Positions 23,130 through 33,321 of a stretch of DNA of 64,000 bases are shown here, in pieces. The notes under the pieces were generated by a model, which worked only from the letters and a program-made list of their open reading frames with translations, made no database searches and had not been told where the DNA came from. Every line of letters begins with the position of its first letter. The stretch's first letter is position 1. Origin of the DNA: Pezicula radicicola (taxonomy: Eukaryota; Ascomycota; Leotiomycetes; Helotiales; Dermateaceae). The DNA lies in NCBI GenBank assembly GCA_003008705.1, contig PDUO01000026.1, positions 186,001 to 250,000 on the forward strand, written 5' to 3'. The position numbers were made by a program, and so were the translations under genes.

Positions 23130-23827
23130 ATGCTTGGGTATAAGTCGTTAACTGTAGCTTCGCTTTTCACCTTGATTAGTGCAGCTCCAGCGAAGCTAGG
23201 TCTTCAGTTCGAGGAGCGATCTAATTCGTTGCCGACTTTGACTCTACCATATGGTACTTGGAAGGCCAATTCATACAATGCGATATCAGATATGTAAGCC
23301 ACAAACGCCACCCCAGCTTCGTCCTTCCATGTGTCACACAGTCCTTTGAGCTGACTCTCATGTAGATATACATTCAAAAATATCAGATTCGGCGCACCAC
23401 CAGTCGGAGACCTTCGGTGGGCCAAGCCAGCAACTCCAGCATACAACGCAACTGTTCAAGATGGTAGCTACGGGCCATTTTTTATCCAAGGTGTCCCCAA
23501 AGGCCTCAACCTACTTGGCCCTGGAAATCAGTTGCCTATTACATCAAAACAGGCAATCCCAACACCGATCGCGCCTGGCTCAACATTCCTAGTGCGATTT
23601 CTTGGCCACATCCTGATTCGAGCGGGGAACATATATCTGGGGTTCTGAATGTAGGGTATTTGGGATTTAGTGTTGTTAAGGATCAGCAGAATATGAAGAC
23701 TGCTTGTGATTTTTGGAGGGATTTAGCTGGTACGGTTACGAATTTGGGGGGTTATGCACAACCTGGTTCGGTGCTGCAAAATAATTTGGTGGAGGTTGGC
23801 GGAAATGTTTCTGCTAATTACTTGTGA
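23130..23827 (+). pseudogene. Type-B carboxylesterase relic with internal deletion
   Basis: Starts like an intact secreted type-B carboxylesterase: a signal-peptide-like N-terminus (MLGYKSLTVASLFTLISAA), a 72-base intron at 23294-23365, then YTFKNIRFGAPPVGDLRWAKP, a hallmark of the family, and a QDGSYGPFFIQG segment. Near 23520 the reading frame changes, and the new frame encodes what looks like an esterase C-terminus: YYIKTGNPNTDRAW, then SWPHP, then KTACDFWRDLAG to a stop at 23827. The central part, about 350-400 residues holding the nucleophile elbow GESAGG and the acidic and histidine catalytic residues, is missing. A deletion of roughly 1 kb joining the ends out of frame explains this. 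The peptide as it stands terminates around 23648. Not a functional esterase. Confidence 0.75.
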
Positions 23828-25621
23828 GCTCTCTTTTGATTCTCGGTGGTATAATTCAATGCTATATCTATTCACAGTCATTGATGTCATGGTATACCGT
23901 ATTAGAGACAAAGAATAAACAGTGACTACTAGAAGAATACATTATATATAACAGCCTAAGATCGGCTATCACCTCAAGATTCAGTGTATGGGAGAATACA
24001 ATCTGGTTAAACTACTAACTAGAATACTTGCGAAGGCTAGAGAAGAGCATTAATCCACAAAACAGACAAGCCTAGGATTCGATAACACATTACGCCACAT
24101 AGATCTCAAAACAGCCACAACACAGTTGTTGAAAAACTAAGAGACCATAGCATCCCTATTCACTAAATCTTTTAGCCCTACGGGAAATAGAAACTAGGGA
24201 GTTGCGTCATAAATATGTGGAGAAGGAGTGCCACGCAGCCACGGTTTCGAACACGCCGGCCAAGGAAACTTTGAGCGGCACTTGGACGCCAAGAAACACA
24301 GAAAGATTACCAAGGATAGATTGAAGGCTCCGAAGGATGCGCCTGCAGTTTTTGATTTGGGAGGGTTTGTTCTTGCTTTAGTCTGTGAGGGAGGAAAGAC
24401 CGCGATTATTAGTTAGGTTATTATATGTTGTTGTCAAGTGTAAAGTTATTGTTAAAAATAATAAGGTAATAGTTGGGATTAAAAGCATACCTTTTACGGT
24501 ATTATAGCCAGCCGTACTTATTATAGGTGTTCAATATAGGTACGTTCTTATGGGCTCGTTTCCCACTCCTCCTAGTCTAGGAATCTTTCTATCTTTTCTG
24601 GTATAAGGGTAAGGACAACTATGGGAGACCTTGCTGAGTTGAAGTGGAGAGGTTATAGTAGATAGACTGTGGGAGTGTGGGTAGTTTAGGTGTTAATTAC
24701 TACGTCGTATTCACCATTATGCTCTGCCTTAAAAGTTGGGTGTTGATAAGACTATACTAATAGGAAAGTCATTTGTTTAATTCTTTATCTAGGGAGCGGA
24801 ATTTTTAAGGCAGAGAAGATAGAGATGCAGTCGATTTGTTGGGTATCTTTAATATACTTGAATACCCGAGAAGTATTCTCGAATAATTTCTCTTCCTCTC
24901 ACTTTTTCTAAAGAATATGCCTGAGTCGATCGAAATTATGCGTTACAGCCAATATAACTATTATCCTAGTTGTTTTCTAGCTTGGCGCTTTGTCCTTATC
25001 AGCTTGAGCTCTATTAATGGCTTCTTTTATATCAAGTGTAGAATTCCTTGTGTCCTAAGTGTTTTTAAATCAAGGAATTTAGAAGAGTAGATTATGAGGG
25101 TATTTATGAATCTAACTAAAACTTTGGACTTATTTCAGGAAATCTACTATCCACGCATCCCTTTCATGTCGCTAATCTCAATAAATCTTCAACACCTTTT
25201 GACTTAGTAGTTCTTTACACAGTTCTCAGTCATTAATGACTGTTGATACGACAGACAAACGGTTATAAGCATAATCTCCAATAATGAAACTGCAACAATC
25301 ATCATATTAAGGAAATGTTGTTGTATCCACTTAACAGTCACGTGATAAATGATTCAAAAGCCCGGTCCTGCCGGTTGCATTATTTCTTCGAATATTACAG
25401 CCTGCCGATTGGCTTACCTTCAATTTAAGCTCCTTTAACCCCTTTGTCCTGCTCAAGTCTCATAAAAGGGATGTACGAGGACAAGATGCATACAGGGCAG
25501 TACTGTACGTGTACTCGTATGCTATCTGTGCGGGGGCGTGCGTCCTTAGTTGCTGATCATTTTGGTGAGCTTCCTGTTCGGTGACGTTACATGAATTGTG
25601 GACGACGCAAATTAAAATTTA
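23828..25621. other. AT-rich gene-free stretch, possible degraded repeat
   Basis: From about 24420 to 25320 the sequence is strongly AT-rich with TA/TT-rich words and many stops in all frames, unlike neighbouring coding DNA. That is compatible with a mutated (RIP-like) repeat remnant, but no terminal repeats or transposase motifs are visible. The rest is unremarkable. Confidence 0.4.
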
Positions 25622-25627
25622 TATAAA
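25622..25627 (+). promoter_or_regulatory. TATA box of the glycoside-hydrolase-like gene
   Basis: TATAAA about 107 bases upstream of the ATG at 25734, in an AT-rich context; position fits a core promoter element. Confidence 0.45.
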
Positions 25628-25733
25628 GCTTATCACCCCGCCCTTCAATTACACCTTACGGACCTCACTCGTTCTGGTCCTCTATTGTCGTCTTCGAGGT
25701 TTTGGGTGTGGACGACAATTATTGGAAGTCAAG

Positions 25734-27586
25734 ATGAGGATGAGGACGGCATTTCTGGGTCTCGCTTACCTGACGTTCATTACCGGCACGGTTGCACAGG
25801 TCGCTGGCACTCATACGGATTTGCCGAGATGGTGTGGAAAACCGTATCAGAGCGGGTAGGCCTTTATTTTCCTTTAATTGTAATGAGTATTATTGCTGAT
25901 ATTTTTGGTAGATCGCCGAACTTTGATCCTACTGGAGAATTGGAGCCTCCTAGCCCTCAACCCAGTCAACTTCTCTATGTACAAGTAGTGCCACGGCACA
26001 GCATTTATGTAGACAGCGAAACCACTGGTTCTTTTATAGTAGATGCGGCACTTTCATATTACCATGGCGACTCTTACTATAACTCTACCTTAACGGCAGG
26101 GTCTAGCGAATTATCTCCGTTCTCGAATCTGTACTTTACCATTGCCATTGAGTCTAACGACCAAGTTCTTGTTTCGAATAATGTTTCTATAAACACAACT
26201 GACAATCTCTTTGAATTTGATCTTACTGTATTGGAGTCAAGGATGGATGCTTACAGGTCTGTTCTTTCCACTTATCGAGTTGTGTGATGATTAAAATTCC
26301 AGCATTGTAAATCGAAGATAACCTTTAGAGGGCTTTGCTAACGAAATACTAGTATTGTACTCTATGGCGCATCGGAAGACGGCAATCAGACATATACAGC
26401 AACGACTGAACTCTTCTACTTACCCGACAAGACAACTGGGAGTGTGACAAAAATCGATAATCTGTATGGCGGCATGCTCTTCAAAAATAATGTCACAAAT
26501 AATCAATTCGAGCCACTACTTGCCTATGGCTTCTACACCAGTTATGGAGGATATCTGGAATTAAGTTTAGAAAACATGCAAGCATATGCAGACCTAGGAT
26601 TCAACACAATTCATCCAATTCCCACTTTCTCCGACAACCTAACGACGATCTTTAATTACGCAGACCAGATCAACCTACTCTGGCAATATGATATGCGTGG
26701 AGACTATCAGAATTTGACTGCTGTTGCTGAGCAAGTCACGGCCGTCAAGGACCACAGCAGCTTGTTCGCTTATTACACAGCTGATGAACCAGACGGATGG
26801 GAATATGCATTAAACTCGACCGAACTTGCATACCAAACCATTACAGCTATCGACAAGTACCATCCCATTGGTCTAGTTCTCAATTGCCAGAATTTCTACT
26901 TCGAAGAGTATACCACTGGCGCCGATTACATTATGGAAGATGCATACCCTATAGGGATTAACGCCACCTATTCCATTCCATGGAATACACCCTGCAATAT
27001 AACCTATGGAGACTGTGGTTGTGATAATTGTGTAGGTGAACTCCAAGACGTATCAAATCGACTCGACGATCTCTCAAACTATCAAAGCTGGCTTGGACAA
27101 TGGCCAAAACCCTTATGGGCCGTTCCTCAATCATTCGACGGAGAAGGCTATTGGTCTCGCGATCCCACAGTCGATGAAACCTGGGCCATGAATATTCTAG
27201 CTTTCAATCATAAAGCTAAGAGCATTATGATCTGGACTTTCCCAACCGTTAGCGAGTTAGCCGATGCTAATGGTGAGATGAGTAAAGTTGTCACCGTTAG
27301 TCCCGTCTTGGACTTTTTGACGGGTGCTAAGCCTATACCGGTTGTTGTTGATGGCTTACCATTACTTGATGTTGCGATTTGGAGTGTTGGGAACCAGGCT
27401 ATGGTTGGTGTTGTTAATCTGGATTATGCTAATACGACGGCGGAAGTTTCTATCGTACTTCCTGTTACTGTAGGATCGATTGCTTCGCAACCTTGGGGTA
27501 GTGTGGAATGGAGCTTGATTGATAATTCGTTGCAGGTTAGTGGGTTGGCTGCACTTGCTACGAGCATGGTAATTTTTGATATGTAG
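25734..27586 (+). CDS. Secreted TIM-barrel glycoside-hydrolase-like protein
   Basis: Three exons (25734-25855, 25912-26256, 26353-27586) join in frame to 566 residues. Residues 1-22 form a signal peptide (core TAFLGLAYLTFITGTVAQ). Residues 45-190 look like a beta-rich N-terminal domain. From about 200 the chain reads like a (beta/alpha)8 hydrolase: LLAYGFYTSYGGYLE, DLGFNTIHPIP, then LFAYYTADEPDGW with a DEP motif at the end of a strand typical of a catalytic Glu, then GADYIMEDAYP and a PLWAVPQSFDGEGYW block. The last 100 residues form a beta-sandwich-like end. Many Asn-X-Ser/Thr sites agree with secretion. The exact CAZy family cannot be told. Plausible role is extracellular polysaccharide or glycoprotein degradation. 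The second intron uses a GCTAAC branch and TAG acceptor. Confidence 0.7.
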
Positions 27587-28364
27587 AGCTCGCATATTAC
27601 TTCCGTGCTTAATGGGAAGCGATGCATTCCTCAGTTTAAATTAGCCTATGATCTGGGTGCTTCACTAAGTGAACCCTGGTTACCAACCAGTGTTTCGTTA
27701 CTACCATTAGCCTTTCAAAAGGAAGCCGTGACCGAACCCTTTTTAAATTGCTAATGTCTAATTATTAGCATGCCATGTTGATCACGGCAGTTAAAGGGGC
27801 AAAGACTTGATAGTGGAAGGGAATTTTTAAAGCATCCGACAGTCCGAGTCCGAGTAGCGAGCCTCGCCAAGCATCAATTAGGGGGTCAATAGGGGCTACA
27901 TTTTGCGCACTAGAAACTCTATTCCTAATACGCGTCAGCGACTTCTTAACTCTACTATAATATTCTCATAACCCTAACCCTTATGATGTGTACACGGGAT
28001 CAGATAACTTTCCGGATATTAATATGAGGTACGATACCTAGTATTCAGTTCGTCCGATGTCTCTCTGGATTTAGGTTCCGTTCGGGAGCTCGAGTATACC
28101 GTGTGGGGCCGAGCATCCCGAGTAATTATTAGCAAAGTTTTCGTTGCGTAGGTAGATCTCACTTATATGGATGGCTCTTGTTTCTCTGTGATGTCCGTCC
28201 ACTCATATGTTCTACAATTGTAAGATTGGATTTCTTTCACCTTTTATTTGCAGAAGGACATCAACTAGATATAAGAATCTTTTCCCTCGGTTTCTCGTAT
28301 TTCATTCTCTATCATCACAACTCACCACAGTCTCTCATTATTATTTCCAACCAAATCTCTCAAA
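27587..28364. other. Intergenic
   Basis: No gene seen. The last 100 bases before 28365 are T/C-rich leader with a TATAAG-like element near 28270. Confidence 0.5.
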
Positions 28365-28936
28365 ATGCAGATCTCCCTCACCACCTGTCTCCTCGCCATC
28401 CCGGCACTTGTCTTCGCTCAAAACTCTACCACCCAATCATCAGCCCAAGACCTCATCCGGAAAACCCTCTACCCAGAAGCCTATTTCCTCGATACGAAAA
28501 ATACCGATGCATTAAGCACAGTGTACGCCTCCGACGCTGTAGTGAACTGGACCTCTTTTGGCAACGTGTGGAGTGGAATCGATGATATAATCTCAAGTGA
28601 AGTTACAGCACTTGCAGATCATACGACTATGCATCAGTATACCAATACTGTAATTGAGTTTCAGGATGATGAGACTGCAAATGCTACGAGCTAGTAAGTT
28701 CTTTTTTTTGTAGTCTTTTTCATTTTGGAGGTAAGGGTGGGTAGGTTTATGAATTTAATGCTAACCTCTTTATTAGTGCTATGTGGAATATTTTTGGAGG
28801 TGTTAATGAGGGATTTGTACAGCAGACTTGGGCGAAATATCTTGATTATTTGGTTTTAAGTGAGGATGGATGGGTGTTCCAGAGTAGGGTTGTTGAGGTT
28901 ATTGCGGGACCTTTGAAGGCAAACTTGACTACTTAG
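28365..28936 (+). CDS. Secreted SnoaL-like (NTF2-fold) protein
   Basis: Two exons (28365-28693, 28777-28936) give 162 residues. A signal peptide (MQISLTTCLLAIPALVFAQ) precedes one compact NTF2/SnoaL-like domain. It shows the usual order: an N-terminal helix with YFLDTKNTDALSTVYASDAVV, a strand and loop NVWSGIDDIIS, then MHQYTNTVIEFQ, and C-terminal strands around YAMWNIFG and WVFQSRVVEVI. SnoaL-like proteins include cyclases, hydratases and non-enzymatic binding proteins, so a reaction cannot be named. Secretion is unusual for the better-known members. ATG context AAAATGC. Neighbouring genes give no pathway context. Confidence 0.75.
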
Positions 28937-30099
28937 GATTGGATTTGCTGGCGAGAAGGAAATGGGTTGATGGTATTGAAGTTGAGAAACCGTAAGAGGT
29001 GTGCCAACGAATTCTTGTATACACCTCTTTTAATTTTTCATATGGATTGCATGAACAATCTGTAAACAAATATCTCACCTATGATGGTGATCGATTATGG
29101 GAAACTTCACTTGTTGACTTTTGTCTAGTGCTGTTTAGTTTATACACTGTGTGCTTCATAAGTGATTAGTGGCATAGGAGAGAAGTAATGTTAAATTAAC
29201 TGAAGTTGGTTAGGTATGGTATAAGACTATAAACGCAATGACATGTCCACTTGGTGGGATAGAACGGGGGACATTTGTTTTGCGAGCCCAACGAGAAAGC
29301 CGAATCTCCCCGGATGTTACCTTCATCCCCAGATTTTATCACTTTCATGCTAAAACGGGGGCTTCCCGCTACCAAGTCGCTTATGAATACTATTTGTTTT
29401 GTTTTGTGACGATTTGTTCCCATTGGTGCACCAGTTCCTTAGGATACGGATGTTTCATCCACTACTAGTTGGTTCAATGCAGTTTGGTTGGCGGCTTTTA
29501 GCGAGGGGTGTATTTCCCTAACCTGGGATTTTATGGGGTGTTGCTTAAGCGACGAGAGCGAATAAAATCTCTTCTACTAAAGTGAAATAATACCTTCTGC
29601 GGTTCCAATTATACTTGCCAAAATTGTCAGTACGAATTCTATCTTACCTCCTAGAGTATCTAAAGCTTTTGGTTAATACCACTCATCGGCAGGTTTCCTT
29701 TACCTTTTCTCAAATTAAATATCACCTAGGAATTTAGGCCCTGTCCCTCAGGTGAAGTTTGCACTTGAAAGTTATCCTGCCAATTCATGATTGAGATGTA
29801 AATCTAGTACTAGCTCCACGTTCAGAATACCTATATACGTTCCACGTCTGTTAGAAAAGTGCTTGCAAAAAGTCTTCAATTCCTCCCAGTCCTCATACAT
29901 CAGCTTGGGGATGGTATTTGTGTATTTAAATCGCTCTCCTCGCTGTCATCAATTCTATATGTCTTTTGCTCGTCCTTTTCGGTTGTCAGCCCCTCGAGAA
30001 GTTGTGGGATAACATAGTCCCTTGACATTGTTTCGCCTCCTCTACTCAGACAACTAGGAGTTCTCGGGCATTCCTTATATGAATCTTTTCTCATTGTCC
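28937..30099. other. Convergent intergenic
   Basis: No supported gene. Short frames near 29196-29468 overlap on both strands and carry no motif. Confidence 0.5.
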
Positions 30100-31946
30100 T
30101 TAGTTGCCAAGATCTGCTCGCCCCATTTCCAAATCATTGAGCTCATATCCCAGCTCGTTATCACCTACCCGTCTAGTTATCCAGGGGACCTTCCCAAGAA
30201 GATAGTAAGCACCACCTAAGAAGAAAACAAGTGGCACAGTGATCACCCAGTAATATCCAAAGTTCTGGCCGCCAGGAGCCCATTCAGATGACATACTAAA
30301 AATACCCGCAGTAACGGAGAGTGGTATAAACACTGTGGCGAGAAAAGTCAAAATTGAAGCTTTTCGAGCTTCTCGAAAAGAATGTTTGGATTCTTCTCGG
30401 GCCTTTTGAGAATATCGTTCATTTTGCGCCGCCGCTTCTTTGTTGCCAGCTATCGCATTAAGCCCTGTTGCGGATTCCATAAGAAGTTCGAAACGTGATT
30501 TAGTCCACAAGAGCCTATTATAGATCCAGGCAAAGTCTTCATGGCTGCTCATCGCGTTGTATTCATGTTCATTTTTCATCGTCCAGTCCGGAGGGATCCT
30601 CAAAGATACAAGAATAGCATTGACTTCTTCGCAGTACTGCACACAGCGTTGATGCCACGAATGAAGATCTCCCCACCATCTCTCTATTGTTTTAATTGTG
30701 AAGATATCGAAAGATTCATTTCGAGAAAAATGGTGTTCTAGATTGTGGGCACTAGCATTGAAATAGTCGGTAAGCTGCACCCAATTCGAGGCTGCAATTT
30801 TCTTGAGGAATACGGTTGCAATGCTTGGATCGTCCCAAGAACTTTTTAGCTCTCCTGAATGATGTTCAAAGTAAAAACATATATCCTCTAGCATAGAGAC
30901 TCTGCTGGGACCAGTCGCTGCTGTCTTGATGAATTCCTGAGACCCATGAAGCGTTTCCGGATATGGAATAAAATCAAGATACCCTCCATGTAGCAGGACA
31001 TGTCTAAGCTCTAAGCCGTCAACGGTATCACCTGTACGTGTTGTTCTAACCATCCTTTCTGCAGGCGGGTCTACCAAAAGAACAGCTAGAGGTACTTAGC
31101 ATGGCATGTTTACCCTCGTTTGCGTAGAGACTAACCGACCCAGTTCCCATCCTCATATTTCCTTGACCAGTATGACGCAGCACGATTAACAACTCCGATG
31201 TTGTCAAACTGGCCCCCTCTTGAATCTTTGTACTTGTCAATCTCTCTGGTCCTTCTGGAAATATTTACACGCCTATGCCCATCGATATCCTTAACGTACG
31301 GCTTGTCAAGTTGAGTGCGACCGTTTATCAGTGGGAAGTAACGTATCTCAGGATATCTAATCATGAATGATCTTCTGGAATCGTTCAACGAAGGTAACTT
31401 CGCAGTTCTCTCTATGTTAAGCTGCTTAAGTTCCCACGAATTTGGTCGCTTTTGGGTAGCGAACAACGCTGGGTCCATATTCAAGTTAGATCCAAGTGCT
31501 TCGACGTAATTTCTTGCCAGACCTTCGAGAAGAATCACATGGCGGCCCAAAGACATTGTTTTCTCTTGTAAATAAAGGGAGAGGTCTTGAGAGCTCTCGA
31601 AGTCATGTCTTGTAGATTGAAAAGGGTCAGACGAATGAATTTCCAGTACAGTAGCCCGCCCATATTCAGCAGGAGTTGTTACGTAATTACGATGGCCCCA
31701 TCTGAGATTTGGGTTACGGACGCACATTGCTGTTACACTCTCCCGGTAGAGACCCTCAGATGTAAGATGATGGCCGTCATGATGCTGATAGCTTTGTTCT
31801 CCGAGCGCTATATCTATAACAGCGCGAGGCGATCCTGGAGGAACAAGACTTTCCAAATTTCTCATATTAGCGTCTATATCTCGTTGCATTATGAATCTCT
31901 TTATGCGTAGATAGTGCAAGTAACGGTGCAGTTGTTGTCTTCGCAA
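30100..31946 (-). CDS. CorA-like (Mg2+ transporter-like) membrane protein
   Basis: Two exons (31946-31136 and 31085-30100) around a 50-base intron give 598 residues, or 579 from the second ATG at 31889. The long N-terminal cytosolic part includes the phrases ILLEGLARNYVEALG and NWVAVLLVDPP seen in fungal CorA-like proteins. A helical stalk (KAREESKHSFREARKASIL) leads into two adjacent transmembrane helices (SILTFLATVFIPLSVTAGIF and YYWVITVPLVFFLGGAYYLL). That topology is diagnostic of the CorA/ZntB superfamily. The GMN selectivity motif at the end of the first helix is absent (GIFSMSSEW instead), as in many fungal members, so magnesium transport should not be assumed. Confidence 0.75.
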
Positions 31947-33054
31947 ACCTTTTACTTCTTTCGTGACTTAGGATGAAGATATATCCGGCAAATAAGACCA
32001 AAACCCCGGGTTTGTTCTACTACGAGCAAGCGCCCTGTTGAGTGGGATCGGCCTGTATCAAATTTCATTCGCTCCTGGTCTTCGCTCACATTATAGAATG
32101 ATTGGGCCACATTTAGGGAGTGGAGTAGGAGTTCGTAATTTATGATTCAAAAGTACTGTATCTAAAATTCAAGATGAACGGTGTCGTAGTTTTAGGGCAA
32201 AGTACGGAGTACCTGTAAGTAATTGTAAGTAGTACGTACCTACACTGCCTCCCTTATCAAAAAGGTGAAGGCTTTACGGCACTATCGTAGGGTTTGTGAT
32301 AATGATATAGGACACCAGGAATGCACCTTTGAGGCTTACGTAACATATAAGAACACGCCAAGGCAAACTTTGGATGTGTGCTTTGCCATCCGACCACGGC
32401 ACTATCAACTTCTTTCAATCACGCCAGCGACAACTGTTCGAGGCACTAAGCTCAATCTTGACAGGGGGACATTCTATGCAGCTCTCCTTATTTCCGAGGC
32501 ATCTCATGCAGCAATCATGCAAGCCGCCCGACCTCCTGTACGGTGTGACGCTTGTTGTATTGACACCCCGCGAGCTTTCGATAAGCTGAGCCCTTGATCT
32601 ACCAAGGATGATTTTTAGGGACCACTATCTTGTTCAAACCAGGGAATTCAGCCTCGAGGACATTCACTGTTACATCAATCGTCTCGGATTGGGCCTGGTT
32701 TGTCGGTTGCGCAGCCGCCTTTCCACGCTTTAGTACAGAGCTTTCTCAAAGTTGAGAACATTGGGAACTTGCTGCAGATATGAAGCGTCTTGTGCGTCTA
32801 CGGAATCCTTCCGGGGTGGGCGCGTACGTTGACGCGAACATGCATGGCTTCCTACACTTTTCTCCCGAGGCTGAGTGCATGCTGGGTGCAAGTCCTTGTG
32901 CATCCTTCTTTTCTTAGAGCTGGTCGTCTGGTGATACTGCTATGATATATAATTGAAATGCTGTTTCTTCTATATGCATTATCGAACTCAAGCCGACCCC
33001 TTCGACAACCACCTTTCAACCGGATTTTTATTTATTTTGTAATTTTACGACACC
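31947..33054. other. Intergenic
   Basis: No confident gene. A 110-codon frame at 32265-32597 has no recognisable motif. Contains the divergent upstream regions of the CorA-like gene and the 33055 frame. Confidence 0.45.
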
Positions 33055-33267
33055 ATGGACCAGCCCTGGAACTTTCGCCAAATCCTGAAATTCTCTCCCG
33101 AAAACGACTATCAATGTCAGGGTACGACACTAAAGGGAAAACAATGCCGCTATCGAGCAAAGAATGTTAGCGAAGCAGGACGCATTCTTGACAAAATGGA
33201 CACCCTCAAGCAGCTCTCTGACTCCAGCACTCATCTCAAAAGCTTAGCATATGTCTCGCTTTGTTAA
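33055..33267 (+). pseudogene. Zinc-binding-like N-terminal module ended by in-frame TAA
   Basis: A 70-codon frame starting at ATG 33055 (context CACCATGG, good). It holds CQGTTLKGKQCRY, followed by a helix and LAYVSLC. This spacing resembles the Cys/His module that opens many fungal T5orf172-type and related proteins, where the last Cys is followed by a His a few residues on. Here a TAA follows that Cys directly, and the same frame continues with HYHNGLG and on into the large frame starting at 33322. So this looks like the first exon of that gene, cut off by one nonsense codon. A splice that removes the TAA would be only about 34 bases and shifts the frame, so I do not favour it. Confidence 0.55.
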
Positions 33268-33321
33268 CACTACCACAACGGATTAGGAGAAAGAGGACCT
33301 GGTTATTCTCAAGTTGACAGG

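Noticed and set aside
24228..24416. Short frame with a C2H2-finger-like NFERHLDAKKH phrase
   Set aside because: Only the His half of a finger is present, no Cys pair, upstream stops, and it borders AT-rich DNA; at most a relic.
32265..32597. 110-codon plus-strand frame
   Set aside because: No recognisable motif and poor start context; possible but unsupported.
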